Below are positions 47,290 to 55,857 of a stretch of 64,000 bases of DNA, one piece after another; positions within the stretch are counted from its first letter, which is position 1, and every line of letters begins with the position of its first letter. The DNA comes from Burkholderiales bacterium. Lineage in GTDB: Bacteria > Pseudomonadota > Gammaproteobacteria > Burkholderiales > Burkholderiaceae_D. The position numbers and the translations under genes were made by a program. The stretch spans positions 1 through 64,000 of the forward strand of contig CANGAW010000005.1 of assembly GCA_947451925.1 (NCBI GenBank). Reading direction: 5' to 3'. The notes below the pieces were generated by a model. It saw nothing but the letters and a program-made list of their open reading frames with translations, ran no database searches and had not been told where the DNA came from.

Positions 47290-47505
47290 TGCATGCTGGT
47301 GTAATACATTGTCAGCGCGCTCTTTGATATTCGGGAGCGCGTGGCGACAGCAGAAAGGCAATACGCAGAAAGGTAGTACCCGAATTTAATGGACAGTAAC
47401 AGGCCTCATCAATCTTTTTTTAATTCGCCGCAAAGCTCGAACTTGTTGGGCATGGCAGCGTTTTCTTCGGAAAAAGAGTGGGCCTTTTCTGCATCAGTAT
47501 TCCGA

Positions 47506-47533
47506 CGCCGGCGTTAACGCTGGCGTTTTTTTT
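47506..47533 (+). terminator. Intrinsic terminator downstream of nrdB
   Basis: CGCCGGCGTT (47506-47515) pairs with AACGCTGGCG (47516-47525) with a single G-U pair and is followed by eight T. Confidence 0.85.
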
Positions 47534-47695
47534 GGCTAAGCCTGCTTATTTGCAGTGTGCTCTCTGAACTATCCGACATGGCGCGCCTTTACGCGATCGG
47601 AAAACCCGGGAGTGAAATAGCCAAATTGGCTGAAGTGCTGCATTGACGAGGAGATGCAGCAGTTCAGCTGGTGCCGAATTCATTAGCGCAAACAG

Positions 47696-47760
47696 CGTCT
47701 TGTTTGCGCCGATGAATAATCCGCCTGAACCATGATGGATCAGACGGATTTACATCTTGT
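47696..47760 (+). promoter_or_regulatory. Two hairpins in the leader of the H1-like gene
   Basis: GCGCAAACA (47696-47704) pairs with TGTTTGCGC (47711-47719) around GCGTCT. Next, 47728-47743 and 47745-47760 form a near-perfect palindrome with two mismatches of 16. The second lies 34 nt before the start codon of the H1-like gene. They may shape the leader mRNA; neither has a T run. Confidence 0.5.
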
Positions 47761-47793
47761 AGCTTGATCATCCATCACGTGAAGGAGAACGAC

Positions 47794-48333
47794 ATGGCAA
47801 CAGCAAAGAAGAAAGTGGCAGCAAAGAAGAAACCGGTAGCGAAAAAAGCCGCTGCTAAAAAAGTAGTCAAAAAGCCAGTGGCCAAAAAAGCCGTGGCTAA
47901 AAAAGTCGTCGCTAAAAAGCCAGCAGCGAAAAAAGTAGCCGCCAAAAAGCCGGTTGCTAAAAAAGCCGCAGCGAAAAAAGTCGTCGCCAAAAAAGCGGTT
48001 GCTAAAAAAGTCGTCGCTAAAAAGCCAGCAGCGAAAAAAGTCGCAGCGAAAAAGCCAGTAGCTAAAAAAGCGGTAGCAAAAAAAGTTGTCGCTAAAAAGC
48101 CAGCAGCGAAAAAAGTCGCAGCGAAAAAGCCAGTAGCGAAAAAAGTCGCAGCGAAAAAGCCAGTAGCGAAAAAAGCGGCAGCGAAACCTGCAGCGAAAAA
48201 AGTTGTCGCTAAAAAGCCAGTCGCAAAAAAAAAGTTAGCAGCTAAGAAGCCAGCTGCAGCGCCGGCACCAGCAGTCAAAACGATGCCAAACCCAGCAGCA
48301 GCATGGCCATTCCCAACTGGTTCGCGCCCATAA
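47794..48333 (+). CDS. Histone H1-like Lys/Ala-rich DNA-binding protein
   Basis: A 179-residue protein made almost wholly of Lys, Ala, Val and Pro in short repeats ([24 protein letters not shown]), with a short C-terminus [16 protein letters not shown]. It resembles the C-terminal domain of eukaryotic histone H1 and bacterial AlgP/HctB-like proteins, which bind DNA non-specifically and compact the nucleoid. The gene has a strong GAAGGAG site 7 nt before ATG 47794. The repeat tract gives room for length variation by recombination. The reverse strand frame is also open, an effect of the codon repetition. Confidence 0.93.
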   Translation: MATAKKKVAAKKKPVAKKAAAKKVVKKPVAKKAVAKKVVAKKPAAKKVAAKKPVAKKAAAKKVVAKKAVAKKVVAKKPAAKKVAAKKPVAKKAVAKKVVAKKPAAKKVAAKKPVAKKVAAKKPVAKKAAAKPAAKKVVAKKPVAKKKLAAKKPAAAPAPAVKTMPNPAAAWPFPTGSRP

Positions 48334-48373
48334 GCCGAGCTTGCTTGGACGCTTGAGTAGTTTCAGGCAGAAT

Positions 48374-48410
48374 GCCCGCAGCAGACCTTGCGTCTGCGGC
48401 GGGTTTTTTT
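48374..48410 (+). terminator. Terminator after the H1-like gene
   Basis: CCCGC-A-GCAGAC pairs with GTCTGC-G-GCGGG around a short CTTGC loop and is followed by seven T (48404-48410). Confidence 0.92.
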
Positions 48411-48445
48411 ATGGCTGGATGGCGTGTTTTCTTTAAAGGCCCTTC

Positions 48446-48988
48446 GTGATTTACAGCATTGTTAATTTGATTGTCGACACCATCGCAACCCTGATGGCCT
48501 CTTTGCTGCTGCTCCGGTTCTGGATGCAGGCAGTGCGCGTGCGCCCACCGATCGTGCTGGGGCAGTTTATGTTTAGGCTCACTGACTGGCTGGTGTTGCC
48601 ACTGCGCCGGCTGCTGCCGGGCATAGGCGGATACGATTGGGCCAGTCTGATTGGCGCGTTTCTGGTGGCTCTGGTCTCCGTTGGCCTTGAACTGAGCTTG
48701 CGCGCAACGCTGGCATTGGAGCCCTTGTTGTTGCTGTCCTTGTTATCGATGGCGCACTGGATAGGCTATGGCTTGATTGGCCTGCTCATCATTGAAGTGA
48801 TCTTTAGCTGGGTCAATCCGCATGCGCCGCTGGCACCGATGGTGCGCGCGTTGAACGAGCCACTGATGCGGCCAATTCGCCGTATCGTGCCGCCGATAGG
48901 CGGACTGGATTTGTCGCCCTTGCTGGCCTTCCTGATATTGCGCATTGCCTTGTTCGTGGCCGATAGTATTTTGTTTGGCCTGCCTTGA
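48446..48988 (+). CDS. YggT-family membrane protein
   Basis: A 180-residue integral membrane protein with two YggT domains, each having two helices: about 1-30 and 60-95 in the first, 100-125 and 155-180 in the second, and the conserved motifs DWLVLPLRRLLPGIGGYDW and PIRRIVPPIGGLDLSPL. GTG 48446 begins the frame; AAAGG precedes it. YggT proteins are linked with osmotic stress or cell division roles, without a settled function. The next gene overlaps by 4 nt. Confidence 0.9.
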   Translation: MIYSIVNLIVDTIATLMASLLLLRFWMQAVRVRPPIVLGQFMFRLTDWLVLPLRRLLPGIGGYDWASLIGAFLVALVSVGLELSLRATLALEPLLLLSLLSMAHWIGYGLIGLLIIEVIFSWVNPHAPLAPMVRALNEPLMRPIRRIVPPIGGLDLSPLLAFLILRIALFVADSILFGLP

Positions 48989-49311
48989 TTGAGCAGGACT
49001 GGTGCCGCCTGCATGGCGAGGGTTTGCGCATCGCTGTACAAGTGACGCCCAATGCGAGCAAGTCGGAAGCAGTCGATGTGGTGGAGGGGGTGCTGAAAAT
49101 TCGTTTGAAAGCACAGCCCATCGAGGGCAAGGCCAATGAGGCGCTGATCCGGTTTATTTCTGATCAGCTCGATGTTCCAAAAAGCCGGGTCAGTCTTGCG
49201 CGGGGCCTGAGCAGCCGGCAAAAAATCATTGAAGTCAACACGACGCTGACTGTGGCACAGGCAAAGGCAGCGCTGCTACCTTTGCTGCAAGCGCGAACCG
49301 GTCCGGTTTAA
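48985..49311 (+). CDS. DUF167 (YggU) family protein
   Basis: A 108-residue small globular protein of the YggU family. TTG 48985 overlaps the yggT stop (TTGA), pointing to translational coupling. RIAVQVTPNASKSEAV and KIRLKAQPIEGKANEALI are the family's signature; VSLARGLSSRQKIIEV follows. The pairing with yggT is widely kept. The function is not known. Confidence 0.9.
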   Translation: MIEQDWCRLHGEGLRIAVQVTPNASKSEAVDVVEGVLKIRLKAQPIEGKANEALIRFISDQLDVPKSRVSLARGLSSRQKIIEVNTTLTVAQAKAALLPLLQARTGPV

Positions 49312-50240
49312 AACCGGTAGCCGTATTCGCTGAAGAAACGCTCTTCGATTTCCGCAACCGTAGGCGCATGGTTTTGTCCGCCCTGACTGGCGATTTTGAT
49401 GGCACCCATCAGGCTGGAGAGTCGGCCTATCGTGGTCCAGTCCATATCTTTCGACAAACCAAACAACATGCCGGCTCTGAATGCATCACCGCATCCGGTC
49501 GGGTCAACCACGTCGGCGACTTTGACGACCGGAATATCAATCTTGCCCTCGACAGTATAAATCTCTGCACCCTGTTCACCACGGGTCACCACTAATGCTG
49601 AGACCCGTTCAGCAATCTGCGTCAAGCTCAGTCCGGTGCGCTCAGTTAAGAGTTCAGCTTCGTAGTCATTGACGGCGACGTAAGTGGCCAGATCAATAAA
49701 ATGCGTGAGTTCGGCGCCATTGAACATCGGCAGACCCTGACCCGGATCAAAGATAAACGGGATCTTCAGTTCTGCACAATCATGCGCATGTTCAACCATG
49801 CCATCGCGGCCATCCGGCGCAATGATGGCCAGTCTGACCGCGCCGGCATCACGAATTTTCAGCTGATGCGAGTGCGCCATGGCGCCGGGGTGAAATGCGG
49901 TGATCTGGTTGCTGTCGGCATCGGTCGTGATGAAAGCCTGAGCGGTATAGGACTGCTCTATGGTTTTGACGCAGCGCCGGCTGATGCCGAGCTTGTCCAG
50001 TCGTTCTGCATAGGGCGCACTGTCCTGGCCGATGGTGGCCATGATCAAAGGGTCGCCATTCAACAGTTTCAGATTGTAGGCAATGTTGCCGGCGCAACCG
50101 CCAAACTCGCGGCGAATGCCCGGCACCAAAAAGGCCACATTAATTTTATGCAGTTGGTCAGCTAACAAGGCTTCAGAAAAGCGCCCGTCAAATGACATGA
50201 TGGTGTCGAACGCGAGCGAGCCGCAAATCAGTGAAGTCAT
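49308..50240 (-). CDS. PfkB-family carbohydrate kinase (adenosine kinase-like)
   Basis: A 310-residue ribokinase-fold sugar or nucleoside kinase. The N-terminal strand (SLICGSLAFDTIM), the glycine pair FGGCAGNIAYNL, and the C-terminal anion hole DPTGCGDAFRAG with the catalytic Asp are in place. Sequence style is closest to bacterial adenosine kinase-like proteins; the substrate is not fixed. The stop overlaps that of the DUF167 gene by 3 nt in a convergent pair. Confidence 0.9.
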   Translation of the reverse strand: MTSLICGSLAFDTIMSFDGRFSEALLADQLHKINVAFLVPGIRREFGGCAGNIAYNLKLLNGDPLIMATIGQDSAPYAERLDKLGISRRCVKTIEQSYTAQAFITTDADSNQITAFHPGAMAHSHQLKIRDAGAVRLAIIAPDGRDGMVEHAHDCAELKIPFIFDPGQGLPMFNGAELTHFIDLATYVAVNDYEAELLTERTGLSLTQIAERVSALVVTRGEQGAEIYTVEGKIDIPVVKVADVVDPTGCGDAFRAGMLFGLSKDMDWTTIGRLSSLMGAIKIASQGGQNHAPTVAEIEERFFSEYGYRF

Positions 50241-50264
50241 GCTGAACCGTTTCTTTAAATCGGA

Positions 50265-51140
50265 TTAGTGATAAAACAGGCTTACTTGGAAGTCCGCCGC
50301 TGGCGGTCCGCTGAGCAGGAAGGGCACTCTGATTTCGCGTTCGGAATGCGCTGCGATACCCAGTTTCATTTCGTCCGGTTTGACAAAATTGACGGGCAAA
50401 AATGCTTTGCGAACCAGTAGTTGACTTGCTTCATCTTTTAATTGCAGCTCCAGAGCCGGCCAGGCTTGCACGCTGTCGCTCTGGTTGCGCAGCAAAACGA
50501 TCAGTTCAAACTGGTTTTCCTGGCCAGACAAGATCTGCAACTGACTCGACTGCAGCGACAGTGCCGATATTTGCGCCGGCAGTGTAATGCTGCAGCCCAG
50601 TTGCGCGCAGGCCTGGCGCAGATAAGGCGCTGCCTGCGGCGAGCGTGCGGCAATCTCGTCGCGGAAATGAAAAACGAGCTGACCTAAGAGGGCAAGCAAC
50701 AGCAGGGGTATGCCCAGCCACAGCAACACTTTCCATACGCGCGCGCCACGCTTTTTTTTGCGCGTTTGATATACAAATTTGGGTTCGTCCGCGTACAGCG
50801 CTTCGTCGGGGTCTGCGTGCTGCATGGCCGTCTCGCGCCATGGTGTATTTTGCAAGTTGGTAATGGCAGTGGACAGGGCATCCAACTCGTCTAGCAAATT
50901 GGGTGCGTTGTCTGTGGTCTCGGTCTTTGCGATCTCGGTCTCGGCTTCAGCTTCGACTTCGGCAGCTTGGGCCGGCGGAGTCGGCGGAGTCGGCGCAGGC
51001 ACCGCCTTTACGCCGGGGTCAGTACGGCCATCAAACACTTTCTTGCAAGTGCCGCAGCGAACCATGCCCAGACGCAGAGTAAGCTGCTGTTCTGTGACGC
51101 GAAAGCGTGTCTGGCAATAAGGGCAGCAGGTCGTTGGCAT
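50265..51140 (-). CDS. MJ0042-type zinc-ribbon / DUF3426 protein
   Basis: A 291-residue protein. An N-terminal zinc ribbon (TTCCPYCQTRFRV, then VRCGTCKKVFDG), a Pro/Ala/Glu-rich linker, one membrane helix (about 140-165, LLWLGIPLLLLALLGQLVF) and a C-terminal DUF3426 domain (about 190-291). Thus the ribbon is cytoplasmic and the C-terminal domain periplasmic. It is followed by the PfkB gene and preceded by prmA, both on the minus strand. The function is not established. Confidence 0.88.
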   Translation of the reverse strand: MPTTCCPYCQTRFRVTEQQLTLRLGMVRCGTCKKVFDGRTDPGVKAVPAPTPPTPPAQAAEVEAEAETEIAKTETTDNAPNLLDELDALSTAITNLQNTPWRETAMQHADPDEALYADEPKFVYQTRKKKRGARVWKVLLWLGIPLLLLALLGQLVFHFRDEIAARSPQAAPYLRQACAQLGCSITLPAQISALSLQSSQLQILSGQENQFELIVLLRNQSDSVQAWPALELQLKDEASQLLVRKAFLPVNFVKPDEMKLGIAAHSEREIRVPFLLSGPPAADFQVSLFYH

Positions 51141-51155
51141 CGCGTTTGATTCCTT

Positions 51156-52064
51156 CTAATCTGCCCGGCCAGACAAGGCAACCCAGCCGTCGAGTTCTGC
51201 CCAGACCGAGAGCTTGATGTAATCCGCATAGGCGGCAATGACTTCGTCGGCTTGTCTGGCCAATACGCCGGACAATACCAGCGCGCCGCCTGAGCGTATG
51301 CGGCCGGCGAGCATCGGTGCCATCAGCTTTAACGGACTCGACAAAATATTGGCGACCACAACGTGATAGCGGGTGTCGGCATGGCGAATGCTGAAATCTT
51401 CAGGCAAATAGAAATCAATATCGCAGGCATTGCGCTCGCTGTTGTAGCGTGCGGACTCAATCGCCTGTGGATCGATATCAACGCCATCGACAGCCGCTGC
51501 CCCCAGTTTTTTTGCGACCATCGCCAAAATACCGGAGCCGCAACCATAATCGAGCACGGTCAGCGCCTCGGGCGCATGGGCCTCCAGCCATTCCATGCAT
51601 AGCCGTGTAGTCGGATGGCTGCCGGTACCGAAGGCGAGACCAGGGTCGAGTTCAAGCACCAGCGCATCCGGCTCGGGTGCATCATGCCAGCTCGGCACGA
51701 CCCAGATATGTTTGCCAATATGAATCGGTTCGAATTGCGACTGCGTCAGCCGCACCCAGTCTTGTTCGGCCACGCTGCGCAGGGAATAAGGCAAAGCGCT
51801 TGCATCCATGTTGCAGGCGGCACAAGCAGTTTTGACGATGGCAGCGTGGTCAGCGTCGGCTTCTGCCAGCGCCACCACCCGACTGCGTTCCCATGCATTT
51901 TGCTCCGGCTCCATGCCGGGTTCACCGAACAAGGGTTGCTCGGCTTCCGTGCCTTCATCCGCATCTTCAACTGAAACAGACAGGGCGCCGGCTTCCATCA
52001 TCGCATCGGACAAGCGCTCAGCATCGTGGCGCGGTACTTCCAGTACGATCTCAGTCCAGCTCAT
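51156..52064 (-). CDS. prmA: Ribosomal protein L11 methyltransferase
   Basis: A 302-residue SAM-dependent methyltransferase that trimethylates L11. The SAM motif [19 protein letters not shown] and the post-motif [14 protein letters not shown] lie near residues 168-200; [15 protein letters not shown] precedes them, and NIL in VANILSSPL follows. The gene starts 5 nt after accC in the same direction, and the accB-accC-prmA order is common in Proteobacteria. Confidence 0.95.
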   Translation of the reverse strand: MSWTEIVLEVPRHDAERLSDAMMEAGALSVSVEDADEGTEAEQPLFGEPGMEPEQNAWERSRVVALAEADADHAAIVKTACAACNMDASALPYSLRSVAEQDWVRLTQSQFEPIHIGKHIWVVPSWHDAPEPDALVLELDPGLAFGTGSHPTTRLCMEWLEAHAPEALTVLDYGCGSGILAMVAKKLGAAAVDGVDIDPQAIESARYNSERNACDIDFYLPEDFSIRHADTRYHVVVANILSSPLKLMAPMLAGRIRSGGALVLSGVLARQADEVIAAYADYIKLSVWAELDGWVALSGRAD

Positions 52065-52069
52065 AGGGA

Positions 52070-53452
52070 TTATTTTTTACTCGCCAGTTTGGGATCGTGC
52101 ACAAGATCGGGCTTGTCGGCCAGTTTGTGTTCAAGGTAATGAATATTGGTGCCGCCTTCGCCGAAGCGGGCGTCAACCATCAGTTCGCGGTGCAATGGAA
52201 TATTGGTCATGATGCCTTCGACCACCATTTCAGACAAAGCGATCTGCATGCGCTTGATTGCTTGTTCGCGCGTGGCGCCATAGGCGATCACTTTACCGAT
52301 CATGGAATCATAATGTGGCGGCACGTAGTAACCCGCATAGGCATGCGAATCAACACGGATGCCGGGGCCGCCCGGCGCATGCCAGGACAAAATCCGGCCC
52401 GGTGACGGGGTGAACTTGAACGGATCTTCCGCATTGATGCGGCATTCGATGGCATGACCCTTGAGGACAATGTCGCGCTGGCGATAGCGCAGTTTTTCAC
52501 CGGCCGCCACACGAATTTGCTCCTGCACCAGATCGACACCGGTGACCATTTCCGTGACCGGATGTTCGACCTGAATGCGGGTGTTCATCTCAATGAAATA
52601 AAACTCGCCGGCTTCATACAGGAATTCGAAAGTACCAGCGCCACGATAACCAATTTTGCGGCAGGCTTCGGCGCAGCGGTCGCCGATTTTTTCAATCAGC
52701 TTGCGCGGAATGCCAACTGCCGGTGCTTCTTCGATGACTTTCTGGTGGCGGCGTTGCATAGAGCAATCGCGCTCGCCGAGCCAGATGGCATTTTTGAATT
52801 CATCGGCCAAAATCTGGATTTCCACGTGACGCGGATTTTCCAGAAATTTTTCCATATAGACTTCCGGGTTGCCAAAGGCAGCGCCGGCTTCGGTCTTGGT
52901 CATGGTCACGGCATTGAGCAGCGCCGCTTCCGTGTGCACCACGCGCATGCCGCGTCCGCCACCGCCGCCAGCGGCTTTGATGATGACCGGGTAGCCCACT
53001 TTTCTGGCTGTCTGAATGATCGCTTTCGGATCGTCAGGCAGTGCACCTTCGGAACCAGGCACGCAAGGCACACCGGCCTTGATCATCGCCTGTTTGGCTG
53101 AGACCTTGTCACCCATGAGCCGGATCGACTCCGAGCGCGGTCCGATAAAGACGAAGCCAGATTTTTCTACCCGTTCTGCGAAATCCGCATTTTCGGACAA
53201 GAAGCCATAGCCGGGATGAATGGCTTCAGCGTCGGTTACTTCCGCTGCGCTGATAATGGCCGGCATGCTGAGGTAACTTTGTGCTGACGCGGCCGGTCCG
53301 ATACAGACGGACTCGTCAGCGAGCTTCACATATTTGGCCTCGCGATCGGCTTCGGAGTGCACGACGACGGTCTTGATGCCCATTTCGCGGCAGGCTCGCT
53401 GAATGCGAAGCGCAATTTCACCGCGGTTAGCGATTAGGATTTTTTCAAACAT
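52070..53452 (-). CDS. accC: Biotin carboxylase AccC
   Basis: A 460-residue subunit of acetyl-CoA carboxylase that carboxylates biotin on AccB with ATP and bicarbonate. [19 protein letters not shown] begins it; the glycine-rich loop [14 protein letters not shown], the catalytic segment [18 protein letters not shown] and the C-terminal domain are present. E. coli AccC has 449. It lies 84 nt after accB, with two hairpins in between. Confidence 0.97.
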   Translation of the reverse strand: MFEKILIANRGEIALRIQRACREMGIKTVVVHSEADREAKYVKLADESVCIGPAASAQSYLSMPAIISAAEVTDAEAIHPGYGFLSENADFAERVEKSGFVFIGPRSESIRLMGDKVSAKQAMIKAGVPCVPGSEGALPDDPKAIIQTARKVGYPVIIKAAGGGGGRGMRVVHTEAALLNAVTMTKTEAGAAFGNPEVYMEKFLENPRHVEIQILADEFKNAIWLGERDCSMQRRHQKVIEEAPAVGIPRKLIEKIGDRCAEACRKIGYRGAGTFEFLYEAGEFYFIEMNTRIQVEHPVTEMVTGVDLVQEQIRVAAGEKLRYRQRDIVLKGHAIECRINAEDPFKFTPSPGRILSWHAPGGPGIRVDSHAYAGYYVPPHYDSMIGKVIAYGATREQAIKRMQIALSEMVVEGIMTNIPLHRELMVDARFGEGGTNIHYLEHKLADKPDLVHDPKLASKK

Positions 53453-53485
53453 AATTAGGTTCTGATTGCAGCCGTTTGAACGCTC

Positions 53486-53525
53486 GCAGCACAGTGCTGC
53501 AAGACGCCGGCAATTGCCCGGCGTC
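53486..53525. promoter_or_regulatory. Tandem hairpins between accB and accC
   Basis: Two perfect inverted repeats: GCAGCAC/GTGCTGC (53486-53500) and GACGCCGG/CCGGCGTC (53503-53525). They lie 3' of accB and 5' of accC in the transcript. They may act as partial terminator or mRNA stabiliser and set the accB:accC ratio. Confidence 0.6.
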
Positions 53526-53536
53526 TTTTCGCGGAA

Positions 53537-53983
53537 TTAAGCAATGATGAACAGCGGCTGGCCGAATTCGACCGGTTGGCCGTTTTCCACCAGAATTTGG
53601 GTAATGACACCAGCAGCATCGGCATCAATTTCGTTGAGCAGTTTCATCGCTTCGATAATGCAGACGGTATCGCCAACTTTGACGCTACTGCCAATTTCAA
53701 CGAAAGAAGGTGATCCCGGCGCTGAAGAACGGTAAAAAGTACCAACCATCGGCGACTTGATAATGTGGCCGGTTGGCTCGGCCGCTACTGCGGCGACCGG
53801 TGCTGCCGCAACTGGGGCTGCGACTGGTGCGGCCATTTGCTGGGGCTGCATCATCACCATTTGATTTTGTGCTGGTGAAGACTTGACGATTCTGACTTTG
53901 CTTTCGCCTTCAGTGACTTCGAGTTCCGCAATATCGGATTCAGCCACGAGGTCAATCAAAGTTTTCAGTTTTCTTAAATCCAT
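53537..53983 (-). CDS. accB: Biotin carboxyl carrier protein AccB
   Basis: A 148-residue carrier of acetyl-CoA carboxylase. An N-terminal helix (MDLRKLKTLIDLVAESDIAELEV in the family's style) is followed by an Ala/Pro/Val-rich linker (about 45-75) and the biotinyl domain with EAMKLLNE; Lys114 should carry biotin. It is upstream of accC in the same direction. Confidence 0.97.
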   Translation of the reverse strand: MDLRKLKTLIDLVAESDIAELEVTEGESKVRIVKSSPAQNQMVMMQPQQMAAPVAAPVAAAPVAAVAAEPTGHIIKSPMVGTFYRSSAPGSPSFVEIGSSVKVGDTVCIIEAMKLLNEIDADAAGVITQILVENGQPVEFGQPLFIIA

Positions 53984-54077
53984 TGACGATCCACCTGCAA
54001 TTTTGATTGCTTAAATTTATAAAATTCTACCGACTTTGACGGAGTCGTTGTCAGTAGATCATGAAAGTTGCCGTAAT

Positions 54078-54515
54078 TTACAGCTTTTTGAGCGCAAATT
54101 CAATCGCGATGCGATAACCATCAACGCCCAAGCCGCAAATAACGCCTGCGGCCAGTTCAGACAGATAAGAGTGGTGCCGAAAACTTTCTCGACTATGAAC
54201 ATTAGAGATATGCACTTCGATAAACGGAATCGCCACACCAGCCAAGGCATCACGCAGCGCTACACTGGTATGCGTCAGACCACCGGGATTGATCACAATC
54301 GCATCAACCCCATCACGCTTTGCCAGGTGAATGCGGTCGATCAAGGCCCCCTCGTGATTGCTCTGAAAGCAAGCAAGCTTTGCGTTCGCCGCTGCCGCCT
54401 GTGCTGCTGCGGCCTGCTCGACTTCCGGCAGCGTCGTGGCGCCATAGACCGAAGGCTCCCGACTACCTAGTAAATTGAGGTTGGGCCCATTGAGCACCAG
54501 CAGGTTTATTGCCAT
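54078..54515 (-). CDS. aroQ: Type II 3-dehydroquinate dehydratase AroQ
   Basis: A 145-residue enzyme of the shikimate pathway, converting 3-dehydroquinate to 3-dehydroshikimate. [16 protein letters not shown] has the catalytic Tyr/Arg region, [16 protein letters not shown] and [14 protein letters not shown] with the catalytic His are in place. ATG 54515 is preferred to the open frame from 54578. It lies upstream of accB and in the same direction, as in many betaproteobacteria; aroE lies 6 kb away. Confidence 0.96.
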   Translation of the reverse strand: MAINLLVLNGPNLNLLGSREPSVYGATTLPEVEQAAAAQAAAANAKLACFQSNHEGALIDRIHLAKRDGVDAIVINPGGLTHTSVALRDALAGVAIPFIEVHISNVHSRESFRHHSYLSELAAGVICGLGVDGYRIAIEFALKKL

Positions 54516-54597
54516 CGAGATAGAACTCCGATTGACGAGGAAGGCTGCATTTTGCCGGAAAATGCAGCAGATAGGCAAGTAAAAACGCCACTTGAAA

Positions 54598-55119
54598 TTA
54601 TAGCGATGCCAGATCCTTGCGAACTTTGCTCATATCAAGGCGGCCCAGATAGGTTTGCCTGACCTGGCCACTGGCATCAATTAAGACGGTAAATGGTAAG
54701 CCGCCAGCCTGATTGCCAAACTGTCTGGAGAGTTCCGTGCCTTCCATGCCAGCCATCAGCAGCGGATAGCTGATTTTATATTTGGCTGCAAATTCCCGAA
54801 TATTCGATGGGGAATCAATACCGATACCCACTATTTGCAGATTCTTTTCTTTCATCTCCGTCTGCAGATCAACCAGTTCCGGCATTTCCGCTACGCAGGG
54901 CGGGCACCAGGTTGCCCAGAAATTAACCAGCAGGATTTTGCCTTTCCACTCCCCAAACTGCCTGCTGTTGCCAGCTGAGTCAGGTAAAGTTTGCTGCATC
55001 AGGCTGGCTACGGCGATATTGACCGGCGCGACCGGCGCCAATTGTTTCCAGCCAAAATAAGCGCCGATACCAGTAAAAAGAAGGGCGAAGAATACGAGCA
55101 AGACAAGTGAGCGTTTCAT
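54598..55119 (-). CDS. TlpA/ResA-like thiol-disulfide protein
   Basis: A 173-residue periplasmic thioredoxin-fold protein. An N-terminal hydrophobic signal or anchor (about 4-20) precedes the redox motif [15 protein letters not shown]; later cis-Pro is in GLPFTVLID. These proteins reduce or isomerise disulfides, often in cytochrome c maturation. ATG 55119 overlaps the preceding stop by ATGA. No clear link to the ccsA-like gene 14 kb away. Confidence 0.9.
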   Translation of the reverse strand: MKRSLVLLVFFALLFTGIGAYFGWKQLAPVAPVNIAVASLMQQTLPDSAGNSRQFGEWKGKILLVNFWATWCPPCVAEMPELVDLQTEMKEKNLQIVGIGIDSPSNIREFAAKYKISYPLLMAGMEGTELSRQFGNQAGGLPFTVLIDASGQVRQTYLGRLDMSKVRKDLASL

Positions 55120-55730
55120 GGTGTGGTGCTTTCTGCGATCAGGGCTTTCAATGCCGATATGTTAACCCGATCAATGCGACGCTTGCCTGCGCCCTTGCCA
55201 GCGCCGCGCAAATCATCGTAATCAAACAAACTCAGGTGTACACCTTCCTGTTGCCACATGAAGGACAAGACTTCGACCATGCGCTCCGGGTAACGGAAGT
55301 GGGGTGTTTCTGTTACCTCATAGTCGATCTCGCTATTTAATAAGAAAACGGCCACATCTTTGCTGCTGTCGGCAAACAGTTGCAGATGAATATCGGAATG
55401 TTCACCCGCTGTGCCATTGGCAACCGCGCCAGTCAGGTGAGGGGAGAAGTCGGCCAGTATTTCCATCAGCGACAAAGCAAGAGTGCGCAGTTGCAGCAAG
55501 CGCAGCGGCTGTTCTTCGCCAAAAAACAGCGCCTGGTATTCGCGTACTTCGGCTTCAATTTGCGAATTGTCAGGTAAAAAATCCCCGCGCAGGGTTTGAT
55601 TGCCCAATATAAGTTTGGCCGCTTTGCGTTTGGCGCTGCCGTAGTCGGCGCCATCTTCGGCAATCATGCGGGCGGCAGCGGCGGCAATTTCGGCCCGCAA
55701 TAATTCGGCATCACTTGGATAATTGATCAT
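55116..55730 (-). CDS. Conserved hypothetical protein upstream of mpl
   Basis: A 204-residue soluble protein from ATG 55730 (MINYPSDAELL); the open frame from 55865 is longer but the added part is basic and not conserved-looking. ARMIAEDGADYGSAKRKAAKLILG near the N-terminus and GTAGEHSDIHLQLFADSSKDVAVFLLNSEIDYEV (given in parts here) are motifs I know from uncharacterised betaproteobacterial proteins next to mpl; a nucleotidyltransferase-like label is sometimes used. The gene is divergent from mpl and followed by the TlpA-like gene. Confidence 0.75.
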   Translation of the reverse strand: MINYPSDAELLRAEIAAAAARMIAEDGADYGSAKRKAAKLILGNQTLRGDFLPDNSQIEAEVREYQALFFGEEQPLRLLQLRTLALSLMEILADFSPHLTGAVANGTAGEHSDIHLQLFADSSKDVAVFLLNSEIDYEVTETPHFRYPERMVEVLSFMWQQEGVHLSLFDYDDLRGAGKGAGKRRIDRVNISALKALIAESTTP

Positions 55731-55857
55731 TTTTTGCTCAACAGGCGGCGTGCGTTTCAGCGGGCGTTGCTGAAAATAGAAAATACCCCAGTCAGTTCGG
55801 GATTTTGCAGCACGTGTGTCAGGTAAAATCCCGTGACACTTCTTTCCCGATTTTACA

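Larger units (their letters stand above)
47290..47793. other. Non-coding region between nrdB and the H1-like gene
   Basis: This 504-nt stretch has no convincing gene. It holds a 7-bp hairpin (CGCGCTC/GAGCGCG, about 47314-47339) after nrdB, a T-tailed terminator at 47506-47533 and two hairpins in the leader of the H1-like gene. The function of the remainder is not visible. Confidence 0.6.

Noticed and set aside
47775..48278. 167-residue frame opposite the H1-like gene
   Set aside because: Mirror of Lys/Ala codon repeats gives Phe/Leu/Ala repeats; no start signal.
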